From the NCBI GenBank assembly GCA_029255685.2, contig CM055316.2:76568861-76632860 (forward strand): DNA of 64,000 bases. The letters run 5' to 3'. The notes beneath the pieces were generated by a model, which searched no databases, was not told the origin of the DNA, and saw only the letters and a list, made by a program, of their open reading frames with translations. This document shows, one piece after another, positions 32,684-43,114 of this stretch (the first letter of the stretch is position 1; each line of letters starts with the position of its first letter). Origin of the DNA: Silene conica (taxonomy: Eukaryota > Streptophyta > Magnoliopsida > Caryophyllales > Caryophyllaceae). The translations under genes and the position numbers were made by a program.

Positions 32684-35600
32684 ATATTCTGAGCATAAAC
32701 TGTCGGGGGTTGGGCAACCCCGATGCAGTTATTGCCCTCCGGGCTCTAGTTCGGAGGGAGGCCCCGGCCATTTTGTTTCTATGTGAGACTAAGCTGAATG
32801 GTCGTGATTTGCAGAGGGTGCGTGAGAAGTTTGATGGGTATTTTGGTGTTGGGGTCGATTGTGTTGGTCGTTCTGGCGGTTTGGCTCTTCTTTGGCGTAA
32901 GGATGTGGATTGCTCGTTGGCTTCGTCCTCTTTACACCATATTGACGTTTCTGTTCGTGATTCTGGTGGGGCTTGGCGGCTTACGGGTTTTTACGGGTGG
33001 GCTTCGGTGTCGGATCGTCACCTATCGTGGGAACTCCTTCGACTCCTACACGATCAGAGCTCCTTGCCTTGGGTTTGTATAGGAGACTATAATGAGATTT
33101 TATTTTCTACTGAGATGCTTGGTGGGAGTCGGTCTCAGCGTCAAATGAATAATTTCCGAGATGCGACGGATGTGTGTGGGCTTCGTGATATACCTTCTGA
33201 GGGGTATAGGTATTCCTGGGATAATGGGCAAGCGGGCTCTGCTAATCGGCAATGTGTTCTGGATAGAGCTATGTGTTCTTCGACATGGAATGATCTGTTT
33301 CCTTATGCTCGGCTGGTGTATTTGGAGCGGGATTGGTCGGACCATGCTCCGATTAAATTGGTACTTAATTACCGTGATGTGGCTAAGGGGAAGACGTGTT
33401 GTTTCCGGTTTGAACAAATTTGGGTGAGTGAGGAGGATTGTCGGTTGGCTATTCGAAGGGGAGTTGCTAAGGGGGGTGGGTCTTTGTCTGGGGTCCTCGA
33501 GGAGTGTGCAAAAGAGCTTCGTGCATGGAAGGGTATTAGTCTTGCTTCTATTTCTCGCGATATAAACGCTAAGCTGCATCTTTTGGGGCGATTGAATAGT
33601 AATGTGAGGTCGGAGGAGAATGTGAGGAGGCGTAGGAGATTAGTGGCTGAAATTGGGGAGTTAAGGCGCAAGGAAGAACAGTATTGGCGGCAACGGTCTC
33701 GGGCTTTATGGCTTAGGGATGGGGATAAAAATACAAAATTTTTTCATTGTCGGGCAGGGGAGCGTCGTCGGAAAAATTTGATTCATAAATTGCTGGATGA
33801 GGGGGATCATGAAGTTACTTCTGAAGCGGGTTTGCAGCGAGTCGCTATGGGCTATTTCCAGCAGCTTTTTACGTCTTCTACTCCTACTGATTTTGAGGTG
33901 CTTAGCTGTGTGGGTAATCGAGTTTCGGCTGCTATGAATGATGGGTTACAACAGGAGTATAGTGCGGACGAGGTTACGACGGCCCTGAGTCAAATGCATC
34001 CTTTAAAAGCCCCGGGACCGGATGGTATGAATGGTTTGTTTTACCAAGCTTATTGGGATGAGGTGGGCCCGATTGTGACGGATACGGTTCTTTCCATTTT
34101 GCGGGGTAATGTTTCTCCGGAGTGCCTCAACAAGACAAATATCGTTCTTATTCCGAAGAAATCCTCTCCGAGTAAAGTGAGTGATTATAGGCCAATAAGC
34201 CTGTGCAATGTGGCTTATAAATTGGTCTCTAAGGTTCTTGCTAATCGTCTAAAGGCTTTTCTTGGCGAGATCGTTTCAGAAAATCAGAGTGCATTTACTC
34301 CCGGGAGGCATATTGCTGATAATGTTCTGATAGCATTTGAAATTTTTCATTTTATGAAAAGTTCTAACAGGGCTACCGGATCGATGGCCATTAAACTTGA
34401 TATGGCGAAAGCTTATGATCGTATTGAGTGGGCCTTTTTGGAACGTGTGCTTTTGGTTATGGGTTTCGATGATCAGTTGGTGGCTTGTGTGATGGCATGT
34501 GTTTCCACAGTGTCCTTTTTTGTGCTTGTGAACGGCTCTCCGTCGCAGAGTTTTCGTCCTTCTAGGGGGTTGAGACAAGGGGATCCGTTGTCCCCCTATC
34601 TCTTTATTTTGTGTGCGGAGGTGCTTTCGAGTATGATACGAAGGGCAGTGGAGGTCCGAGCGCTTCATGGGATTCGAATTGGAGTGGGGGCCCCGGTTAT
34701 ATCGCATTTGCTCTTCGGGGATGACAGTATTATTTTTGCTCAAGCTACGTGTGAGGAGGCCGAGGTAATTACATCTATCTTGCGGGACTATGAAGCGGTG
34801 TCGGGGCAATTGGTTAGTTTTGAGAAAACTAATGTCTCTTTTAGTAAAGGTGTGCCTACGCAACATCGGAATAATTTGGCTACCCGTCTGTGTGTGACTG
34901 AAGTGGAGCAGCATCATCGATATCTAGGGCTGCCCATGGTTGTGGGTAGGTCTAAGAAAGTGCTCACAGATATAATTCGAGATAAGCTTAGTAAGAGGCT
35001 CACTGGTTGGCGTGGGAAAATGTTGTCTAGGGCGGGTAAGGAGGTTCTCATAAAGGCTGTGGCCAATTCACTCCCTACCTATGTGATGAGTGTTTTCAAA
35101 ATCCCCGTTAACTTTTGCAATGAGCTTCGGTCTTTGCTTTCCCGGTTTTGGTGGGGCCATGGGGAAGGTCAGCGTGGTATTAGTTGGGTTGCTTGGAATC
35201 GTATGTGTCGCCCGAAGTGTATGGGGGGGTTGGGTTTTCGTGATTTTATTAGTTTTAACCTCGCTCTGCTTGGTAAACAAGTGTGGAAACTGTTTACGGA
35301 ACCGGCTAGCTTATGGGCCCGTCTCATGAAAGCTCGCTATTTTCCTCATGAGGACTTTGCGACAGCGGGTTTGGGGTATAACCGGAGTTATACTTGGCGG
35401 GGTATCCTTGAGGCAAAAAGGGGGCTCGGGGATGGTATGCGGAGACGTATTGGTAATGGTCAGGATACGCTGATTTGGACAGACCCATGGCTGCCTCAAA
35501 TGAGCTCTGGGCGTGTTCTCTCCCCCTGCTCTCCGGGGCGTGAATTGATGCGTGTGAGTGAGCTTCTTGATGCAGACGGCTGGCGACATGATCTGCTTGT

Positions 35601-36786
35601 GGCCCTTTTTCAACCCATAGATGTGTCTCGGATTGAGGGTATCCCGTTAGGTGAGGAGCGGCCTAGGGATGACTGGTTTTGGAGTGGCGAAAAGGATGGA
35701 GTGTATTCTGTGAAATCGGCTTATAGAGCGTTAGAGGCTAGGCGTGACACTAATTCGGTGGGAGGTACATCGTGTTGGGAGAGGGAGAAATGGTTGTGGA
35801 ATAGGCTCTGGAACACCCCGGTTTGGCCCCGTGTGAAGCTCTTCTTTTGGCAACTTTGCAGCGGGGCTCTTGCAACAGGTGCGAACATCGCTGCCCGGAC
35901 TCGAGGTAATGTCACTGTGTGTCCTCTGTGTGGTTCTGCTTCTGAAACTTCTTTGCATTTGTTTCGTTTTTGTTCGGTCTCGACAGGTGTGTGGTGTGGG
36001 CTTGGTCTGGGAATGGCGGAGGTGCAGCTGGGGGGCGGGTTTCGGGACTGGGTGGATGGGTGGTGGCGTGAGATGGATGCGCAGGAACACGAGAAGTTTA
36101 TGGTGGGCTGTTGGGCGTTATGGGAACACCGAAATAAGGTGATTTTTGAGCAGTGGCGACCGGATTCCAGGCTGGTGGTGAAGCGGGTTTTGGATGTTCT
36201 TAATGAAATGGCTGGGGTTGAGGGAGGAAGTGGGGCTGGGGTGGGTGGTGCTGGTGGTAGGCAGGGGCTGGCTGGGGTTGCAGAGGGGGTGTCGCGACAT
36301 TGGTGCTGTCCGGAGGTGGGTTTCGTGAAGGTGAACGTTGATGCGGGGGTTAAGGAGGGGGATGGTACTGGTTGGGGTTGTGTCTGCCGTGGATCAGGGG
36401 GTGAGGTTCTGTGGTGCTTCTCCGACGCTAGCGGGGTGGAATGGGAGCCTCATGTGGCGGAAGCTTATGCAGTCTTGGCTGGAGTTCGGGAAGCGCGGCG
36501 TAAGGGGCATGTGAATGTTGTGGTGGAAAGCGATTGCTCTCTCGTGATTAATATTTTGAAAAGCAAAGGAAGTGGCAGAAGCGCTTTCTTTCTTATTATT
36601 TCCGATATTTTGGCTTTATGTAGTTCGTTTATTTCTATTGTATGGTCTTGTACGAGTCGGGTGAACAATAGTGTAGCCCATGCTCTTGCTCATGTTTTTC
36701 CCCGTTGTGTTGGTAGATGTGACTGGTTGATGGCGCTGCCGCCGGCAGTGAGTAGTGCTGTAGAGGTTGATTTCTCGTTAATATAG
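32680..36786 (+). CDS. LINE ORF2: endonuclease, reverse transcriptase, zf-RVT and RNase H
   Basis: 1,368 codons without interruption. An APE-type endonuclease occupies about residues 1-230 (LSINCRGLGNP, FLCETKL, GDYNEIL near 135, SDHAPI near 220). The reverse transcriptase follows at about 440-740 (DYRPISLCN near 500, LDMAKAYDRIEW near 572, GLRQGDPLSPYLF near 630, catalytic FGDDS near 679). A zf-RVT zinc-binding domain lies near 1040-1110 (WNTPVWPRVKLFFWQL, CPLCGSASETSLHLF). An RNase H domain closes the protein from about 1215 (VNVDAG, EAYAVL, VESDCS, NSVAHALA). Plant L1 elements often read F/Y-A-D-D at the catalytic loop; here the residue before DD is glycine. The frame looks undamaged, so the insertion is probably young. 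The product would nick DNA and copy the LINE RNA at the cut. Confidence 0.93.
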   Translation: MNILSINCRGLGNPDAVIALRALVRREAPAILFLCETKLNGRDLQRVREKFDGYFGVGVDCVGRSGGLALLWRKDVDCSLASSSLHHIDVSVRDSGGAWRLTGFYGWASVSDRHLSWELLRLLHDQSSLPWVCIGDYNEILFSTEMLGGSRSQRQMNNFRDATDVCGLRDIPSEGYRYSWDNGQAGSANRQCVLDRAMCSSTWNDLFPYARLVYLERDWSDHAPIKLVLNYRDVAKGKTCCFRFEQIWVSEEDCRLAIRRGVAKGGGSLSGVLEECAKELRAWKGISLASISRDINAKLHLLGRLNSNVRSEENVRRRRRLVAEIGELRRKEEQYWRQRSRALWLRDGDKNTKFFHCRAGERRRKNLIHKLLDEGDHEVTSEAGLQRVAMGYFQQLFTSSTPTDFEVLSCVGNRVSAAMNDGLQQEYSADEVTTALSQMHPLKAPGPDGMNGLFYQAYWDEVGPIVTDTVLSILRGNVSPECLNKTNIVLIPKKSSPSKVSDYRPISLCNVAYKLVSKVLANRLKAFLGEIVSENQSAFTPGRHIADNVLIAFEIFHFMKSSNRATGSMAIKLDMAKAYDRIEWAFLERVLLVMGFDDQLVACVMACVSTVSFFVLVNGSPSQSFRPSRGLRQGDPLSPYLFILCAEVLSSMIRRAVEVRALHGIRIGVGAPVISHLLFGDDSIIFAQATCEEAEVITSILRDYEAVSGQLVSFEKTNVSFSKGVPTQHRNNLATRLCVTEVEQHHRYLGLPMVVGRSKKVLTDIIRDKLSKRLTGWRGKMLSRAGKEVLIKAVANSLPTYVMSVFKIPVNFCNELRSLLSRFWWGHGEGQRGISWVAWNRMCRPKCMGGLGFRDFISFNLALLGKQVWKLFTEPASLWARLMKARYFPHEDFATAGLGYNRSYTWRGILEAKRGLGDGMRRRIGNGQDTLIWTDPWLPQMSSGRVLSPCSPGRELMRVSELLDADGWRHDLLVALFQPIDVSRIEGIPLGEERPRDDWFWSGEKDGVYSVKSAYRALEARRDTNSVGGTSCWEREKWLWNRLWNTPVWPRVKLFFWQLCSGALATGANIAARTRGNVTVCPLCGSASETSLHLFRFCSVSTGVWCGLGLGMAEVQLGGGFRDWVDGWWREMDAQEHEKFMVGCWALWEHRNKVIFEQWRPDSRLVVKRVLDVLNEMAGVEGGSGAGVGGAGGRQGLAGVAEGVSRHWCCPEVGFVKVNVDAGVKEGDGTGWGCVCRGSGGEVLWCFSDASGVEWEPHVAEAYAVLAGVREARRKGHVNVVVESDCSLVINILKSKGSGRSAFFLIISDILALCSSFISIVWSCTSRVNNSVAHALAHVFPRCVGRCDWLMALPPAVSSAVEVDFSLI

Positions 36787-36897
36787 TAAGGCTGATGCCT
36801 TCTTTTCAAAAAAAAAAAAAAAAACAACAATGAGACATTTATAATAAGTAGGAGAGAGTATTTTTTATTTTTTATGATCGAATCTTAAATATATTTC

Positions 36898-37135
36898 TAT
36901 TAGAGACTAGTCAGTTAGTTGGCTATACTAGTTAGTTAGTTAGTTAAGTCTACTTGGTTTCTACTTGTGTATATATAGGAGAAACCAACCTGTAACTAAC
37001 TTAGTTCTGTTACAACAAACAAATATCTCAATAAAACTTCTCTCTTCTATTTACTCTGATTCTAGCAAAACTCCATTAAATCATTCTTGATCATTTACAC
37101 CATTGATGAGATCATGATGATATTAAGTTTCTATA
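36898..37135 (+). repeat. Left (5') LTR of the Copia element
   Basis: Starts TATTAGAGACTAG and ends AAGTTTCTATA, with a TATATATAGG promoter word at about 36970. It carries tandem AGTTAGTT words near its start. It matches 57252-57490 with about seven substitutions and one indel. Confidence 0.92.
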
Positions 37136-37399
37136 TGGTATTAGTGTCATAGGTTTGTTCAATTCTGTGCTTTTTCCTGAAACTGTGTATGTTTTCATCA
37201 CTTTGATCATCTTCTGTGTTTTTCGTGATCATTTTTTCTGCGATTTCGTTCGAATCGATTCATATCTTCTTTGAATTGATTTCTCCTCTTTTTCTTTATC
37301 TGATTACTTCTGAATTTGTTGAATTTTCTGCTTGATTCATCAATTCTTCTCAATAATTCCGCTGCAAACTCTTTACTAAACCTCGATCTTAATTCACAA

Positions 37400-39735
37400 A
37401 ATGCCTGAGACCGCCAATACTTCTACTACTTACACTTCACTTTACAAAGATCCTTTGCATTTAACTTCGCATGATCAAGTCTTAATACAAAGTACTCCTA
37501 TTATTTTTTCTGGAAAATCTTTCTTGCATTGGAGTAGGCAAATTCGTATTGCACTTGTTACTAAGAACAAGCTAGGATTCGTTACTGGTTCCTTTCCTAG
37601 ACCTGCTGATAATCATGCTTCCTATCAAGATTGGATTAGGACTGATTATACGGTTATGAGATGGATCCTTCATGCTTTAAGTGAGCCAATTGCTGCTGGT
37701 CTGACTTATGTGTCATCTAGTAAGCAGCTTTTGGGATGAGCTAAATGAGCGTTTCAATCAATCGAATGCACCTTTCTTGTATCAATTAAGGAAAGATGTT
37801 AATCAGATTACACAAGGTGATCTTTCTGTTGCTGATTACTATGCCAAACTGAGGTCTCTTTGGGAGGATATGAGATCTCTGGATCCCTTGCCTCAATGTG
37901 ATTGTAGTGCTTTAGCAGCATGTTCTTGTCAAGTCCTTAAGAAGATTGTTACTAGAGAAAACACACACAATCTTATTGATTTCTTATGGGCCTCAACAAG
38001 AAGCATGAGAATATTCGTGGTCAGATTCTTGCCGTGGATCCACTCCCCACTGTGAACCAAGCCTTTGCAAAGGTTCACCAAGTTGAAGTTCAGCAGAATA
38101 TTACCTCTGCAGATTCTGATCAGGATGCAGTAGCTCTTGTTGCTAGTCAGACTGTTGCAGGAGGCTATGCTGATGCTGCAAATGTCTGGAGGAGAGACAC
38201 GAAAAAATCCAAAACTGAGAAGCAAGACAGGCCTTCCAAATATTTTTGCACTCATTGTCAGAAGTCAGGTCATTCTGATCATTTTTGTTGGGAACTGAAG
38301 AAACAGAAGAATGCTAAAGGTAAAACTGCTAATGTTGATGCTGGAAATACTGGTACTCGCAGATTTGCTGGTAATGTGGAGGAAATTAGGTATGCTGCTG
38401 ACACACCTATACACCAAGGGCCTACTCCTGTCACCACTTCAACTCCAGTAGTTGATCTCTCCTTTTGTCGAGGCTGTGGCCAAGGAATTATTCAAAATGC
38501 AACATCAGTCCTCTGAAATAGCAGGCCCTAGCTTTTCAGGTACAATTCTTTCCAATGCTCATGTTAATGACAATTGGATACTTGATTTTGGTGCTTCAGA
38601 CCATATGTTTTTTTATCACAGACTATTCAAAACACAAAGGCTACTATCTAGACCTATTGTTGGGACTTTTCCTAATGGCAAGATTACTACTGTAAACTGT
38701 GAAGCATATAGGGGACATCCAACTTACTAGCAAAATTACCTTGCTCAATGTCTTCTTCATTCCAGAATTTAAACATAATCTACTATCTCTTGGTAGATTA
38801 TTACTTGATTCTGGTGTAGTTGCTCATTTCATCTCTCACACTTGTTACATACAGGATCCTTCCACTGAGGAGGTTCTTTGTTCAGGAAGTAAAAGAAGAG
38901 GCATCTTTCAACTTGATTCATCCTCTCCCTTTCTTACAACTAAATGCAATAATTTGTCCCTCAATAAAGGCAGTAGTGTGTCCCTAGTTACTCATGTAAA
39001 GGATGTTGATGTAGCTTTACTCCATGCTAGATTAGGACACTCTTCTTTAACTGCTTTAAAACATGTAATCCAGGTTTCTGATTCAAGCAGTCATAAAGGG
39101 CATTGTGATACTTGTGTTTTAGCTAAACAACACAAATTGCCTTTTCCCATTAGTGCTTCTGTATCTCAAAAGATTTTTGATCTTATACATGTTGACTTAT
39201 GGGGACCATATAGAGTCAAATCTTTGACGGGTGCATCTTACTTTCTTACTTTGTTTGATTATTTTAGTCGCATTACTTGGACAATGCTTCTTAAAACCAA
39301 AGAGAATGTCACAACTACCATGGCACATTTCATCGCTTATGCCATGACTCAATTCAATTCTAAAATCAAGATAATTAGAAGTGACAATGGAAGTGAGATT
39401 GTTCAAAAGGAGTGTGACAAGATGTTTTTGGAGAATGGTATTGTCCATCAAAGATCCATACCCGAAAACCCTCAACAAAATGGAAGGGTTGAAAGGAAAC
39501 ATCGTCACTTGTTGGAGGTTGCAAGAGCATTAAAGATACAAGCTTGTTTACCTAAGAAGTTCTGGGGTGAGTTGATTTTTGCAGCTACACATTTGATCAA
39601 TCTCATGCCTATTATGGTACTGAAATCGGATACTCCACATGAGAGGCTATTTGGACATAAGCCTGATTATTCTCATCCGAAAATCATAGGCTGTTTATGT
39701 TATGTTGCAAAGAAGGAGGCAGACAAATTTGAGAA
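37400..39735 (+). pseudogene. Copia gag, protease and integrase region (fossil)
   Basis: Recognisable in order: a UBN2-type gag (HWSRQIRIAL, DYYAKLRSLWEDM), a CCHC-like knuckle (CTHCQKSGHSDHFCW), a protease region (WILDFGASDHM) and the GAG-pre-integrase and integrase core (HARLGHSS, CDTCVLAKQHKLPF, HVDLWGPY, IIRSDNG, PENPQQNGRVERKHRHLLEVAR). The region is broken and then interrupted by CACTA-2. Confidence 0.9.
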
Positions 39736-40617
39736 CCACTACTACAAAAAATGCCTAAGACATCAATTAAAAGACACCTGTTTTTTTCCTAACAGGTTTC
39801 TTAACGTAAGACACCGGTGATTTAATATAACTGGTTTGCAATGTTTAAATAAGAAACCTGTCCTTCATAATCCGGTTTCCTATATTTTAATTTTCAATTT
39901 ATTTATTAAATTCATAGTTAATTGCGTTCATTAAAACTGCAAATAGCACTAATCGTCAAATTACTACCCTAGCAACAACCTCGCCTCTTCACCCTCACCC
40001 TCACCCTCAACCACCACAGCATACCAGACCGCCATCACGCCATCACCGCGATGCAACACCATGCACAAAACCCTTGATATCTCGCGTCTTATCGCTGCGA
40101 TTTCGATGCCTATTCACCCAACTAAAACTAAACATCCTTACCGCCGGCGACCACAACCACCTCTTCCTCACCGACAGTCAGTTCGTGACCCACAATCGCT
40201 ATGTATTTATCAACTTCCAGTTTGACAGTACATAGTCAGGTATAATTTTTTCTTTCAATCGTTTTTTTAAAACTCATCGAAATTCATGTATTTTTGACGA
40301 TTTCAATTCGTTTGTCACTGAAGTTAGGTGTTCTTATCAATTTGCGTTTGGCGATTAACTTATTATTATCATGTTAAGGTTCAATTAAGATCTAGGGTTA
40401 GAGATTTCAATTTAATTTCAATCAATTGTTTATAACACTCATAGTTTTCAATAAATCATTCTGCTGCTACTTGCTAAACCCTAGCTATTTTATTGAATTA
40501 TATTGATCCTGTTTCTGTTTCCGTTTCGTCGCAGTAGGATCGTTCTAGGTTAACCGCAATTGATTTAATTAACACTGATCGCTTGTATCATAAGGAGCCT
40601 GATGAATTAGTTATATA

Positions 40618-40712
40618 CTCCCTCCTATTTTATATCTTGTTGTTCATCCCTTCTCTAATATATATGGGGAGTATTTTATTGAAATGGGAACAACATATGG
40701 CTTAGGAGGGAG
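40618..40712. mobile_element. Short Stowaway MITE inside CACTA-2
   Basis: A 95-bp palindromic element with ends CTCCCTCCTATTTTATATC and ATATGGCTTAGGAGGGAG, flanked by TA dinucleotides. Non-coding. Confidence 0.75.
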
Positions 40713-40985
40713 TAGTACATATATTTGTCAATTTTAACTTGTCATACGCAACCTGATGGATTAATACATATCAGTATGTCAGTATCATATAAATTTCAAT
40801 GTCTAATTTTGTTTGTGTCATAGGCAACTTACTGAATTAGTATACATCACTATTTTGTCAATTTCAAGTACTAATTTTAAACAACTGTGGCTATACCTCA
40901 TTTTAGGTAGCTACTAACGGTTTGTAGAAGTAGATATTTGTTGCTTATTCTAGTGCTTCTCATTGCCAATACTTTGAACCTCATC

Positions 40986-41183
40986 ATGATGGAATTGACA
41001 TGGCTTAGTGCACTTTTAGCTGGGGTTGGCTGCCTTGCATTTGGCTACTTTATTGGTGCTCGTTGTCAAGCTCGTTTCCTTATTTCCACTCAAGCGTCTT
41101 ATAAAATTGTAAGCAAGAAGAACAGGGCCCAAGTTCCCCTCGAGATTGAGAAACTTGTTGACATTATTGAAGATTTCAAAATG
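40986..41183 (+). pseudogene. Captured first coding exon of a peptidyl-tRNA hydrolase 2 (PTH2) gene
   Basis: ATG ATG opens a frame of 66 codons. It has a hydrophobic N-terminal anchor (LSALLAGVGCLAFGYFIGA), then KKNRAQVPLEIEKLVDIIEDFKM, then GT in a donor position. This is the layout of plant PTH2-type proteins, in which the membrane anchor and the linker ending in E-(I/D)LEDFKMV come just before the catalytic core VRNDLKMGKGKIAAQ. The catalytic core is not found afterwards, so the piece cannot be active. Upstream GC-rich sequence at about 39990-40240 could be the captured 5' UTR and promoter. The family call is from memory of conserved motifs. Confidence 0.65.
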
Positions 41184-42401
41184 GTGCGCCACTCTTTTTT
41201 CGGTTACTAGTTTGTGTAGAAATGATGCATGAGGGATGATGGATGATGGTCAAAGATAAACATGTTGATAGTTTCAACTGGCTTTAAGTGTGAGATCATT
41301 CATGTATGATTCTTACGGGCATGTTTCCAGTTTCCAGGAGGGGTGATGGATGATTGCAGTGGTCTGTCAGGATTGCCCATTCCGTAATGCTGCAGGGATT
41401 TAAGTCTATTGCAGGGCTGGCAGGCATGCTTGGCAGAGTCTGTTAGGATATGCTCACATGATGGTTGTAAATGGAAGTGCGGAAGAGTAGCAGTGACTGC
41501 TACGGGGCTGATGTTCGTGGGTTTGGAATTGAGTTTGCATGGAGAAGGCGGTTTCCTTGCAGCAGATTATTACAAGGGCTGGCAGTAGTTACAGCTAAGA
41601 ACAACAGTGAAGAATTATGGGCAGGAACTTGCAGGTTCTGACTTGCAGAAATGTGCAGTAACCGTCACATCTGAGCATTGCGTGTCCTTTGGATGCTTAT
41701 GGTTTCGGCTATGAATGATGCTAGGTGATGCAATATTAGATGTAGCGTTTTGTTTTTTTTTAAAACAGATTTCACAAGGTCGAGCTATAGCGTAGATACG
41801 TGTATCTGATGTAGAATATCCTTGTAATTTTGACTTTTGTTTTGATATATAATACTTACCTTTCACCACAAAGTAAACCTACTTTGTCCGGTCCTTCCTA
41901 ATTAACATTTGATTCTATTTGCAGATAAGTATACAAAAGAAGAAAACAGGTGTAATTTCCCCCAAATGATTTGTACAATGAGTGCGGAAAGAAAACGAGC
42001 TGTTTCGTGGTTATATACATCAGGTATATTGTGTTCCCTTTCTGATGTTTTTGGAATTGATCACTGAAAAGCCATCATGAATTTCTCCATCTTTTATGTT
42101 GGCTATGTATTATGTTTCTTTTCCAGTTTTTCTTTTTCTTTTTCATTCCCATTTTTATATTCAATGTCAGTTTGCAATAATGATTTGAGGTTAAGCCTGT
42201 CTTGTAGTTGGTATCCCGTACTGGCAAAAATGCAGCAACACTTTTTTTTTAAATGCACCAGTCATCAGCTATTATGCAACAAGTTTTTTTAAATGCATGC
42301 TGCTCGTGCGCAATGCTCAGTATGTCAAATATTAAGTATGCAAAGTTTTAGTATGCCTCGTCCGTTTTGCTCTTACACCTTTTGTTTTATCCTTCAGCTA
42401 A

Positions 42402-42512
42402 ATTGAAGACGACGAAGAAGAGGACATCAATGATATTGACAAGATGGGTGCTCGTCAAGCGTGGATGAATTATATTAGTTGTCATAATTTGAAAAACTTA
42501 GGAGTTTATTAG
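42402..42512 (+). pseudogene. Exon-like fragment with C-terminal coding sequence, source gene unknown
   Basis: After a TTCAG acceptor, 36 codons and a stop read IEDDEEEDINDIDKMGARQ, then AWMNYIS and further residues to a TAG. The acidic run followed by a well-formed helix, and the splice-like border, suggest the last coding exon of a host gene. I do not recognise the gene. It may or may not come from the same locus as the PTH2 piece. Confidence 0.4.
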
Positions 42513-43114
42513 TAGGTAGCGTGCTATTGTCCAACTTTCTTAGTTAAAAAATAGGAACTTTGTTTCATGAGATTATTTCTTTATTGGTGTAAACAATTGT
42601 TGTTTTGATGAGAAGACTTGGATATACATTGAATTTGGAACATGTTACTGCGATATTGAATAAAAAGAATGATTATCAGGTGAAACTGTATATACAAGTA
42701 TGTATGTATATAGTATGTATTTTCAAATATAGGTACATAGTAGCAATATAATGTAGTATAGGTGCTGTATACGTAGCAGTATTTTTTTTTGAAAAAAAAA
42801 GCAAAGAGACCGGTTGTAAATGAATGCGGTCTCATAGTTATATACCAAAGAGACCAGGTATTTACAAGAGCTGGTGTGGAAAAAATAAAGAAAGACACCG
42901 GACATAATTGATAACCGGTATAAGTCAAAGAAACCAGTTATTAATAAAAACAGGTTTCTTTAATGGTTAGATAAGACACCTGTTTCTTCCACTGGTTTCT
43001 TAACCAAAGTCACCTATGATCTAGACACCTGTTATAAACCGGTGTCTTAGGCATTTTTTAACCGGTTTCTTTGCCATATTTTGTAGTAGTGAACTGAAGT
43101 GTAAGGTGTGTCTT

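Larger units (their letters stand above)
32130..36824 (+). mobile_element. L1-type LINE, 5'-truncated in ORF1 with intact ORF2
   Basis: A GC-rich island in AT-rich DNA with two overlapping frames (32138-32683 and 32680-36786), a 3' UTR of about 21 bp and a 17-bp poly(A) at 36808-36824. ORF1 lacks the usual plant L1 N-terminal part and begins within a few bases of the AT-rich MITE sequence. That fits the 5' truncation caused by target-primed reverse transcription. I could not fix the target site duplication. The element sits inside a Stowaway MITE. Confidence 0.9.
31879..36858. mobile_element. Stowaway MITE split by a LINE insertion
   Basis: The left end CTCCCTCCTACTTACTATAA (from 31879) and right end TTATAATAAGTAGGAGAGAG (to 36858) are inverted copies with TA outside. 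The left part contains the TACTTATTTTAATC and CTCTCTCCAATCTTC words found reversed in the MITE at 61347, which supports one family. The LINE lies between them, so only about 290 bp belong to the MITE. Confidence 0.8.
39737..43091. mobile_element. CACTA element 2 (non-autonomous, carries host gene exons)
   Basis: The termini CACTACTACAAAA and TTTTGTAGTAGTG are flanked by the 3-bp duplication AAC (39734-39736 and 43092-43094) inside the Copia integrase region. Subterminal repeats of the form AAGACACCGGT / AAGAAACCGGTT (and reverse) cluster within about 150-200 bp of each end. In 3,355 bp there is no transposase; instead there is a piece of a peptidyl-tRNA hydrolase 2 gene (40986-41183), a second exon-like piece (42402-42512) and a nested Stowaway MITE. 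Its TIR differs from that of CACTA-1, so the two are separate families. Confidence 0.9.

Noticed and set aside
34276-34917. A 213-codon minus-strand frame within the LINE
   Set aside because: A shadow of the reverse transcriptase frame with no recognisable protein.
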